A stretch of DNA of 38,527 nt, taken from positions 1 to 38,527 of the forward strand of contig VBFH01000068.1 in the NCBI GenBank assembly GCA_005883575.1. The letters run 5' to 3'. The DNA is from Chloroflexota bacterium. Lineage in GTDB: Bacteria; Chloroflexota; Dormibacteria; Dormibacterales; Dormibacteraceae. Below the pieces are notes generated by a model. That model made no database searches. It was not told the origin of the DNA and saw only the letters and a program-made list of their open reading frames with translations. Each line of letters starts with the position of its first letter. The first letter of the stretch is position 1. Both the position numbers and the translations under genes were made by a program. This document shows positions 32,112 to 38,527 of the stretch, piece by piece.

Positions 32112-32136
32112 ACCTGGCCCATCGACTCGCACCTGC

Positions 32137-32154
32137 TACTATGCATCGATAGTT
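32137..32154. promoter_or_regulatory. BlaI-type operator 6 (TACTA-N8-TAGTT)
   Basis: One mismatch in the right half-site. It lies 18 bp before the GTG of the rightward gene at 32172. With operator 5 it forms a pair in the divergent promoter region. Confidence 0.6.
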
Positions 32155-32171
32155 ACCTGAGGAGGTTGCCT

Positions 32172-32399
32172 GTGGACCATATCCTGCCGTACCTGTTCTT
32201 GCTGGCGTGTCCGGTCTCAATGGGCGTGATGATGTGGATGATGATGCGCAAGGATCACGGCCATGCCTCGCCGCCTGTGAGCGATCCCCGCGTCGCCGAG
32301 CTCGAGAGCCAGGTCAACGAGCTGCGGATGGCGCTGCACGATCGGCAGGACGTCGGGGCGGCGGCGACCATTCCAGCGGCAAGCGCAGACAAGGACTGA
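32172..32399 (+). CDS. Small membrane protein, DUF2933-like
   Basis: GAGGAGG lies 6 nt before the GTG at 32172. The 75 residues begin with a helix ending in a Met-rich run (HILPYLFLLACPVSMGVMMW, MMMRKDHGHASPP) and continue with a coiled-coil-like VAELESQVNELRMALHDRQ. The layout (one helix, Met and His cluster, soluble helix) matches the DUF2933-type proteins found beside copper ATPases. The Met/His run could bind Cu(I). It precedes the ATPase by 66 bp. Confidence 0.75.
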   Translation: MDHILPYLFLLACPVSMGVMMWMMMRKDHGHASPPVSDPRVAELESQVNELRMALHDRQDVGAAATIPAASADKD

Positions 32400-32465
32400 G
32401 CCCGGGCAGTTTCGCGATTGGAAGACGGAGGCTTTCTCGGGGCTTCCAAATCGCATGGATAGACA

Positions 32466-35234
32466 GTGAATTTCCCTGACATTGCGGTAATCGCGTCCGG
32501 GATCGTGCTGATTGGCTTCTTGGCCTGGTTCTTCTTCGGCCCCAAGAAGGCGCGACAGGCTGAGCTCGTCGGCCAGGTGCAGCAGGTTCAGGTCCTGGTC
32601 AAGGGCGGCTATGCGCCGAACCTGATCCGTGTTCGCCAGAGCGTGCCGCTGAGGATCGTTTTCGATCGTCAGGAGGGCGGTGAGTGCACGTCGCGGGTCG
32701 TATTTCCCGACTTCGCCCTGAACAGGTCGCTGCCAGCCATGGCCAAGACCACGGTCGAGTTCACGCCCGACAAGACCGGGAAATTCGACTTCGCGTGTGG
32801 CATGAACATGGTTCACGGCAGCCTGGTCGTGGAGCCGCCGTCCCCGCCTTCAAAAGCCATTTCGTCCCTCCCTGCAGAGCCGGTAATCGATGGGGCATCA
32901 AATGGCGCGGATGCCGAACGACGTACTGACGACGTAGACACCGAGTCGGCCGAGCGCAAGGCGGAGATCGCCGACCTGACTCGTCGGGTGATCGTCGGCG
33001 CACCGCTGACCGCGCCAGTGTTGTTCGCGGCCATGGCGGACAGCTTTCTGCACCTGTCGTGGCTGCCACAGTTCCTGCTCAACCACTGGCTGCAGCTGGC
33101 GCTGATCACACCGGTCATGTTCTATTCGGGTTGGCCGATCCATCGCACGGGCTGGCTCAGCATCGCGCACCGCAGTGCTGAGATGAACGCGCTTATTACA
33201 GTCGGCACAACCGCCGCCTTTGGGTACAGCCTGCTGGTGACGGTGGCGCCGGGCCTGCTGCCGGCCGAGCTGCGCGGGGTGTACTTCGAGGTGGTCGGCG
33301 TCATCATCACGCTGATTTTGCTGGGCCGCCTTTTCGAGGCGCGGGCAAAGGCCGGCACGGGCGCGGCTATAAGGCAGCTGATCGGGCTCCAGCCGCGCAC
33401 CGCACGCCTCGTGCGCGATGGGGCAGAGGCTGACATTCCGGTCGAGGAAGTTGTCCCCGGCGACGTGATCTCAGTCCGTCCCGGCGAGAAGCTCCCGGTC
33501 GACGGTGAGGTGATCGACGGCCGTTCAACCGTCGATCAGTCGATGGTCACTGGTGAGTCGATACCGGCCACAAAGCAGGCGGGTGACACCGTGATTGGCG
33601 CCACGGTCAATCAGACCGGCGCCTTTCGGTTCCGTGCCACACGAGTCGGCAAGGACACGATGCTGGCCCAGATCATCCGGCTGGTCGAACAGGCGCAAGG
33701 CTCGAAGGCGCCAATCCAGCGACTGGCAGACGTCGTCGCCAGCTATTTCGTGCCGGTGGTGATGAGCATCGCGATTGCAACCTTCGTGGTTTGGTTCGTG
33801 GCTGGTCCGCCAACAACCCTCACCCTCGCCCTCGTTAGCGCGGTAGCCGTTCTGATCATCGCGTGCCCGTGCGCTCTTGGCCTCGCCACCCCGCTTGCAA
33901 TCATGGTCAGCACGGGCAAGGGTGCCGAACTGGGCATCCTCATCCGCTCGGCCGAGGCGCTCGAGACCGCGCAGAAAATCGACACCATAGTGCTGGACAA
34001 GACGGGGACGATCACGCGCGGGGCGCCCGCTCTCACCGATGTGATCGTCACCGGCGACCTTACCGAGAACGAACTGCTTCTGCTCGTCGCCTCGGCCGAG
34101 CAAACGTCCGAGCACCCGCTAGGAGCGGCAATCGTCGCGGGTGCCAAAGCGCGCGGCCTTCAGCCGCTTCAACCGACTGACTTCGAGTCGGTGACCGGAA
34201 AAGGTGTCCGAGCCACTATCGATGGACGGAAGGTCCTGGTCGGTAACGAGAGATTCATCCAGGACGCCGGCATCTCCGGGGACGGATTCGCGGAGGTCGC
34301 ACGGCGGCTCTCGACAGACGGCAAGACCCCGATTGGCGCAGTGGTGGATGGCAAGCTGGCAGGCCTTATCGGAGTCGCCGACACAATCAAGGACGACTCG
34401 GTGGCAGCGGTTTCGGCACTTCGTGATCTGGGTGTCACGGTTGTGATGATCAGCGGCGACAACCGGCAAACGGCGGCGGCGATTGCAAGGCAGGCAGGCA
34501 TCGAGCGCGTGATGGCCGAGGTCCTGCCCGACATGAAGGCACTCGAAGTGCGGCGGCTGCAGGACGAGCATCGAGTCGTTGCCATGGTTGGCGATGGGAT
34601 CAATGACGCGCCGGCCTTAGCTCAGGCGGATGTTGGCATGGCGATTGGTACGGGGACGGACGTCGCTATCGAAGCTTCAGACATCACCTTGATTTCTGGC
34701 TCGCTGACCGGCGTCGTCACAGCTATCAATTTGAGCCGCTCGACCATGCGCAACATCCGTCAGAACCTGTTCTTCGCGTTTGCATACAACATCGTCGGCA
34801 TCCCGATCGCCGCCGGCATCCTCTATCCGTTCTTGGGCCTACGGTTGAGCCCCATGATCGCGGCGGGAGCGATGGCGCTTAGCTCGCTGTCAGTGGTATC
34901 GAACTCCAACCGCCTTCGTGGTTTCAAGGCGAACGCGACTCAACCGGTCGTCGGCGCTCCGTTACCTGCTGAGCCCGTCGTCGAGGTCGCTTCGTATGGT
35001 GCTCCCCCGATCAGCCAAGATGCCCCAACGGGCCAAGGAGAAGACATGACAGGCGAGACAACCGCGATTGATCCCGTATGCCAGATGACGGTCGAGACTG
35101 CGAGTGCCGAGTACCGCTCCCTTCACGACGGCAAGGCCTACTATTTCTGCTCTGCCGGCTGCAAAGTGAGCTTCGACAAGAATCCGGGGAAGTTCATCGG
35201 CGCCGGCAACAAAGGCGAGCCGGCCAGCCACTAA
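32466..35234 (+). CDS. copA: Copper P1B-type ATPase, cupredoxin-ATPase-YHS fusion
   Basis: The GTG at 32466 opens a single helix ([20 protein letters not shown]). Next comes a cupredoxin-like domain (about 35-120: [44 protein letters not shown] with Cys/Met ligands) instead of the usual HMA domains. The ATPase core follows with TGES at 362, CPC at 467 ([12 protein letters not shown]), the phosphorylated Asp511 in DKTGTITRG, and [14 protein letters not shown] at 709. From about 861 a YHS domain ([32 protein letters not shown]) with three Cys ends the 922-residue chain. It pumps Cu(I) out of the cytoplasm. A copper-binding domain at each end is unusual. Confidence 0.93.
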   Translation: MNFPDIAVIASGIVLIGFLAWFFFGPKKARQAELVGQVQQVQVLVKGGYAPNLIRVRQSVPLRIVFDRQEGGECTSRVVFPDFALNRSLPAMAKTTVEFTPDKTGKFDFACGMNMVHGSLVVEPPSPPSKAISSLPAEPVIDGASNGADAERRTDDVDTESAERKAEIADLTRRVIVGAPLTAPVLFAAMADSFLHLSWLPQFLLNHWLQLALITPVMFYSGWPIHRTGWLSIAHRSAEMNALITVGTTAAFGYSLLVTVAPGLLPAELRGVYFEVVGVIITLILLGRLFEARAKAGTGAAIRQLIGLQPRTARLVRDGAEADIPVEEVVPGDVISVRPGEKLPVDGEVIDGRSTVDQSMVTGESIPATKQAGDTVIGATVNQTGAFRFRATRVGKDTMLAQIIRLVEQAQGSKAPIQRLADVVASYFVPVVMSIAIATFVVWFVAGPPTTLTLALVSAVAVLIIACPCALGLATPLAIMVSTGKGAELGILIRSAEALETAQKIDTIVLDKTGTITRGAPALTDVIVTGDLTENELLLLVASAEQTSEHPLGAAIVAGAKARGLQPLQPTDFESVTGKGVRATIDGRKVLVGNERFIQDAGISGDGFAEVARRLSTDGKTPIGAVVDGKLAGLIGVADTIKDDSVAAVSALRDLGVTVVMISGDNRQTAAAIARQAGIERVMAEVLPDMKALEVRRLQDEHRVVAMVGDGINDAPALAQADVGMAIGTGTDVAIEASDITLISGSLTGVVTAINLSRSTMRNIRQNLFFAFAYNIVGIPIAAGILYPFLGLRLSPMIAAGAMALSSLSVVSNSNRLRGFKANATQPVVGAPLPAEPVVEVASYGAPPISQDAPTGQGEDMTGETTAIDPVCQMTVETASAEYRSLHDGKAYYFCSAGCKVSFDKNPGKFIGAGNKGEPASH

Positions 35235-35297
35235 GCCGTCGCCAGCGACCTGAGCAAAGGCGCTGGTGAATATGAGGCTCGGTGCTACCTTCACGCC

Positions 35298-35930
35298 ATG
35301 ACTGTGCAGGTTCTCCCGGCGCGGTCCCTCCTCCAACAGGCCCGTCTGGCCCAGTGGATAACGGTCGGTTGGATGGTCATAGAGGGTGTCGTAGCCGTCG
35401 GAGCGGGTATCGCTGCGCACTCGGTGGCGCTCACCGCCTTCGGGGTGGACAGCGGCATCGAGCTGTTCTCTTCGGTGGTGGTCCTGCGCAGGCTTCTCCA
35501 ACGATCGGAAAGTGAGGAACGCGGCTCGATGACTGGGGGAGAGCGCGGCGCGACCAAACTCGTCGGCTTCGCCCTATATGGCCTGATCGCTTACATATTG
35601 CTGTCGGCCGCGGTGGCCTTGGGGTTCCGCTTCGAGCCCGCAGCCTCTCCGCTCGGTATCGGACTCACGATCGCGTCGCTTCTGATCATGGCCGCTCTCT
35701 GGCGCTGGCGGCTTGCTCTCGCGGATCGCCTGGGAAGTCCCGCACTTCGAGGAGACGCGGCTTGCTCGATGGTCTGCCTGTACATGGCGGGTGTTGCCCT
35801 GGCGGGCCTTCTGTTGAACCAGTTCTTCGGACTGTGGTGGGCCGACCCGTTAGCTGGTCTGGCTTTGATCTGGTGGATCCGGGGTGAAGCCAACGAAGCT
35901 TTGGAGGCGAGCAAAGCGGAGAGCGACTGA
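35298..35930 (+). CDS. CDF-like cation transporter, membrane part
   Basis: The ATG at 35298 starts a 210-residue protein with five to six helices and the motif LTAFGVDSGIELFSS, whose Asp and Glu take the place of the HxxxD/DxxxD metal site in helix 2 of cation diffusion facilitators. It also has SMVCLYMAGVALAG and WADPLAGLALIWWIRGEANE, which resembles the helix 5-6 region. The usual C-terminal cytoplasmic domain is absent. The substrate is unknown; context suggests a transition metal. It follows the copper ATPase by 63 bp but has no TACTA-type operator. Confidence 0.8.
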   Translation: MTVQVLPARSLLQQARLAQWITVGWMVIEGVVAVGAGIAAHSVALTAFGVDSGIELFSSVVVLRRLLQRSESEERGSMTGGERGATKLVGFALYGLIAYILLSAAVALGFRFEPAASPLGIGLTIASLLIMAALWRWRLALADRLGSPALRGDAACSMVCLYMAGVALAGLLLNQFFGLWWADPLAGLALIWWIRGEANEALEASKAESD

Positions 35931-36000
35931 AAGTCGCTGGGCAGCTGGGCGTACACAGGGCAGCCGCGCGGCGCGAATGGGAGAGTGAAGGCAGGGTTGA

Positions 36001-36231
36001 ATGAATGAGATAACGGTATTTGGCGTCCTGGCGCTGACTTTCATGATGGCGATGTATTCGCTCGAGGGGCGGCATCGGCGTTTCACATTGGCCTTTGCAT
36101 TCGGCTGTTTGTTGTCCAGTGCATACGGCTTCCTGATTGGTGCCTGGCCCTTTGGAGTCGTCGAGATCATCTGGTGTGCGTTTGCGCTGCGCAAGTTTCA
36201 ATTGCGGCGCGATCAGCAAACGCCCGCCTGA
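36001..36231 (+). CDS. Small two-helix membrane protein
   Basis: The 76-residue protein starts at ATG 36001 with two or three helices (ITVFGVLALTFMMAMYSL, FTLAFAFGCLLSSAYGFLIG, FGVVEIIWCAFALRKFQL) and a short basic tail. Similar small proteins of unknown function occur widely. It ends 5 bp before the convergent MFS gene. The function is not recognised. Confidence 0.65.
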   Translation: MNEITVFGVLALTFMMAMYSLEGRHRRFTLAFAFGCLLSSAYGFLIGAWPFGVVEIIWCAFALRKFQLRRDQQTPA

Positions 36232-36236
36232 AGTAT

Positions 36237-37461
36237 CTAGAACTGCAAGCGAGCTGCGCTCGGCATCGTCTCGCGCATGCGCGCTGCGACCACAAGTCCC
36301 GACAACCCGGTGAGGCAAGCGACGGTGATGATCGCGGCGGGAAAGCCCGCAGCGTCTGCGATGACGCCGGCCACGATCGCTCCGGCCGCGTATCCGCTAT
36401 CGCGCCAGAACCGGTAGATGCCGACAGACGTGGCTCGCTCGGGGATGCGCGCAGCGTCGCCCACTACGGCGAGCAAGGTCGGATAGACCAGTGCTGTGCC
36501 GGCGCCCAGCACGACGCTCTCTGCAACCCACCAGTTGAAACCGGGCAGGATCACGAATGTCGCAATCGCGAGCGACTGCAGCAGCATCCCGGCCACGATC
36601 AAGGATTTGCGGCCGACAAGGTCGCTGATCCAGCCTGTGCCTAGTTGGCCCGCCCCCCAGACCGCTGGGTAGGTTGATGCCAACAGCCCGATCTCGCGTA
36701 GCCCGAGCCCATGGGCCGCGAAGAAGAGCGGCAACAGCGCCCAGGCCATGCCGTCGTTGAGGTTGTTCACCAGGCCTGCCTGACAGGCGCTCGACATCGT
36801 GCGGTCACGGAAGCTGACCTCGATTGCGAGCTTGGTCACCGATTCTGTCTGAATCGCACCGCCAGATTCGAGCTCGACATGGCCCCGAGGTTTCGCGCGC
36901 GAACAGGGAAAGCAGTAGACCACAGGCAGCAAGGCCCTCCGCCAACAGATACGGGCCGGGTCGGATGCCGTAATTCGCTGCGAGGAATCCAGCCACTGCG
37001 GCCGCGGCCGACACCGCAACGTAACCGGAGGCTTCGTTAAGGCCCAGCGCGAATCCGCGCCGCCGGGGTCCGACGAGGTCGATCTTCATGTTGACGGTGG
37101 TCGACCACGTGAGGCCCTGATTGAGGCCGAGGAGCACGTTCGCGAACACGACCCAGCCCCAAGAGGGCGCGAGGATGATGAGCAAAGGAACGGGCAAAGC
37201 CGCCACCCAACCCACGAGCAGGACAGTCCGTCGGCCGTAGTGGTCGGCTAGCCCGCCGGCGATGAAGTTGCTGGCGGCCTTGACCAAGCCGAAGCTGATC
37301 AGAAAGGAGAGGATTGCTGCGCTGCTGGCGAGGTGAAAGTCGTTCTCGGCGAGGGGTGCCAGGGTCGACCGCTCGACTCCCACCACCCCGCCGACGAAGG
37401 CGTTGATCGCCACCAAGAGAGCGAACTGTCGCCAGTTCGCACGCAGGCCGAGCTGGATCAA
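36237..37461 (-). pseudogene. MFS transporter with a one-base frameshift
   Basis: The first frame (start 37461) encodes six helices with the loop motif AGGLADHYGRRTVLLVGW. At about 36888 coding moves to the next frame, where ARETRGHVELESGG would be restored by removing one base, and continues with GLVNNLNDGMAWALLPLFFA, the second-half loop ISDLVGRKSLIVAGMLL and GFPAAIITVACLTGLSGLVV to the stop at 36237. Joined it is a normal 12-helix major facilitator of about 407 residues. The shift may be a real mutation or a sequencing error, since no other damage is seen. The substrate is unknown. It converges with the small membrane protein. Confidence 0.8.
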
Positions 37462-37488
37462 CTGGGTTGCCTTTATCCGCCAGCTACC

Positions 37489-37895
37489 CTAGGCGACAGC
37501 GCAGCGGTTGGCTCCCGCCTCCAACTCGCTTGGATCATCGGGAAGTTCACCGCGCTCGTTGAGCTCGACGATGCGGGAGTGGTTCGGCGGATTTGGCGGG
37601 ATCCGCCCCAGGACCGCGTCGACAAATGCTTCTGAATCAAGCCTGGCGAGGCCAACCGTTCCGCGAATTTTTCCGACCGTCGTCACCAGTAGACGGCCAT
37701 CGAACGGTATTGGCTCCGACTCATGGCCGGGTAGCACCTGAGTCGCCTCAGGCAGCTCGAGAAGGTGGCGGACCGACCGATGAAGAATGCCCGCGCGCGA
37801 CTTCAGGTCCTCGCGGGTACCTGAGGTGCGCAGAAAGTCCGTCGCTCCGCCGGTGCGCTCGACAGTGAAGGTTTGCGCGAGCTGATTAGTCAGAA
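37489..37895 (-). pseudogene. Metallo-beta-lactamase-fold hydrolase, C-terminal fragment
   Basis: The minus strand reads FTVERTGGATDFLRTSGTRE, then SVRHLLELPEATQVLPGHES, then LDSEAFVDAVLGRIPPNPPN, HSRIVELNERGELP and ends LEAGANRCAVA. VLPGH is the last metal-ligand motif and the PPNPPN..I.ELN tail is typical of persulfide dioxygenase/hydroxyacylglutathione hydrolase-like enzymes. The HxHxDH motif and first half are absent. Homology fades near 37895, close to element D, which probably removed the rest. Confidence 0.65.
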
Positions 37896-38009
37896 AGAGC
37901 TGCGACGGTCGTATCGAGCGAGGCTGTGACAGCGAAGGTGACGGACTGGCGAGGGTGACTGACTCGACGACGGGCTCAGGCTCGGTGCGAGCTGGTGCCG
38001 CTCGTCCGC

Positions 38010-38527
38010 TCAGGCGGCGCGATGGTATTCGTTAATCAGTCCGTTGAGGCGTTGCTGACGAAGTACCGATCCTGAGCCAAGGGTCGACGCCGGCTCAGGC
38101 GGCCGAAGTTCAAGCGCAAGATGGGGTCGCTGGCGGTTGTAGTGATCGATGTACTGGCGAAGAACCACCTGCAAGTGGCGCTCGCCGAAGACGAGCAGCC
38201 AGTCCAGGGCTTCGTGGCGTAGCGTCTTGATCATCCGCTCGCAATGGGCGTTGGCTCTCGGGCATCGGTAGGGTGTGAGGGTGACCCTGGCGCCTTCGCC
38301 GCGGAGCACCTGATCGAACTCGTCGACGAACTTGGAATCCCGATCATGGATAGCGAGCCGGATTGGAGCCTCCAGTTGGTTCAGCTCCCAGGTCAGGTTT
38401 CGGGCCTGCTGAGTGACCCAGGCGGCGTTGGGATGGGCGGTGCAGTTGGCGTAGAGAATGCGGCGGCCGCCGATCTCCATGAAGACCAACACGTAGAGGG
38501 TCCGAAGCAGCACCGTGTCGACGGTAA
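38010..38527 (-). CDS. DDE transposase (element D family), partial at window edge
   Basis: The frame enters from the right edge (TVDTVLLRTLYVLVFMEIG), continues RRILYANCTAHPNAAWVTQQ, LAIHDRDSKFVDEFDQVLRG (second Asp), ANAHCERMIKTLRHEALDWL (catalytic Glu) and ends LRQQRLNGLINEYHRAA at 38010. Only the last 170 or so residues are visible, and the N-terminus lies outside. It is closely similar to the fragment at 18315-18578 and more distantly to the IS A and IS C transposases. Confidence 0.85.
   Translation of the reverse strand, partial: TVDTVLLRTLYVLVFMEIGGRRILYANCTAHPNAAWVTQQARNLTWELNQLEAPIRLAIHDRDSKFVDEFDQVLRGEGARVTLTPYRCPRANAHCERMIKTLRHEALDWLLVFGERHLQVVLRQYIDHYNRQRPHLALELRPPEPASTLGSGSVLRQQRLNGLINEYHRAA

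Noticed and set aside
31167-32132. Minus-strand open frame of 321 codons overlapping the cupredoxin-tailed gene.
   Set aside because: It is another frame of the same DNA with low-complexity composition; the 30863-32035 frame has helices and motifs.
1-38527. CRISPR array, riboswitch or replication origin.
   Set aside because: No regularly spaced repeats with unique spacers, no DnaA-box cluster and no recognisable riboswitch core were seen; the tandem repeats have only two units each.

Overview
The window is about 38.5 kb of GC-rich DNA (G+C in third codon positions, GTG/TTG starts, G-rich Shine-Dalgarno sites). Secreted proteins with WSIVPSPN repeats, a CHRD protein, LuxR/HD regulator fragments and abundant CcdA/TlpA/SCO/BlaI genes suggest a soil or sediment bacterium near Actinobacteriota or Chloroflexota/Dormibacterota. 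This placement is inferred from gene content only. There are no rRNA genes, no CRISPR array and no complete tRNA.

Left half (1-20.7 kb): accessory DNA full of damage. Intact genes are a seven-repeat secreted protein (926-2035), a sensor-less NarL-type histidine kinase with a small coupled ORF (4359-5317), a vapBC pair (6662-7377), an alpha/beta hydrolase (7737-8663), two secreted BNR/sialidase-like proteins (12428-13960 and 14353-15828), a CHRD protein (17502-17957) and a DUF6933-like protein (19784-20314). Between them lie broken genes: two hydrolase pieces, an HNH piece, an HD-regulator piece joined to a frameshifted KDPG aldolase, a LuxR-ATPase regulator, a HAD phosphatase, a Tat-exported protein broken by a 19-bp duplication, and a tautomerase that lost its Met-Pro start. 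At least five insertion-sequence types or remnants are interleaved: a full DDE element with a frameshifted transposase (8939-10170), a full element (18585-19750) inserted in an older transposase, IS21 scraps and hybrid IS scars. Short tandem duplications of 15, 16, 19 and 68 bp recur.

Right half (21.0-36.2 kb): a compact and largely intact copper and extracytoplasmic-thiol island. It encodes a Met-rich anchored protein and a divergent membrane protein; a leftward run of a thioredoxin-fold redoxin, a glutaredoxin-like protein, a CcdA-like membrane protein and a CopC-CopD fusion; a second CcdA-like protein; an SCO-thioredoxin fusion; a DUF2752-like protein; a TlpA-like thioredoxin; a BlaI-type repressor with a membrane M56/M48-type protease; a CopZ-like chaperone; a membrane transporter ending in a cupredoxin domain; a small DUF2933-like protein; a copper P-type ATPase with an N-terminal cupredoxin and a C-terminal YHS domain; and a CDF-like protein.

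Two features make the island notable. First, the redoxin at 25553-26203 has an in-frame UGA exactly where the first cysteine of a CxxC motif is expected, followed by a hairpin of bacterial SECIS form, so it is a candidate selenoprotein with a U-x-x-C site. Second, the dyad TACTA-N8-TAGTA recurs six times (three exact, three with one mismatch), always in promoter positions of the island and including the repressor's own promoter. Together these suggest a BlaI-controlled regulon linking copper export, copper delivery to oxidase and thiol redox chemistry. The right edge holds a frameshifted MFS transporter, a truncated metallo-beta-lactamase-fold gene and the end of another transposase.
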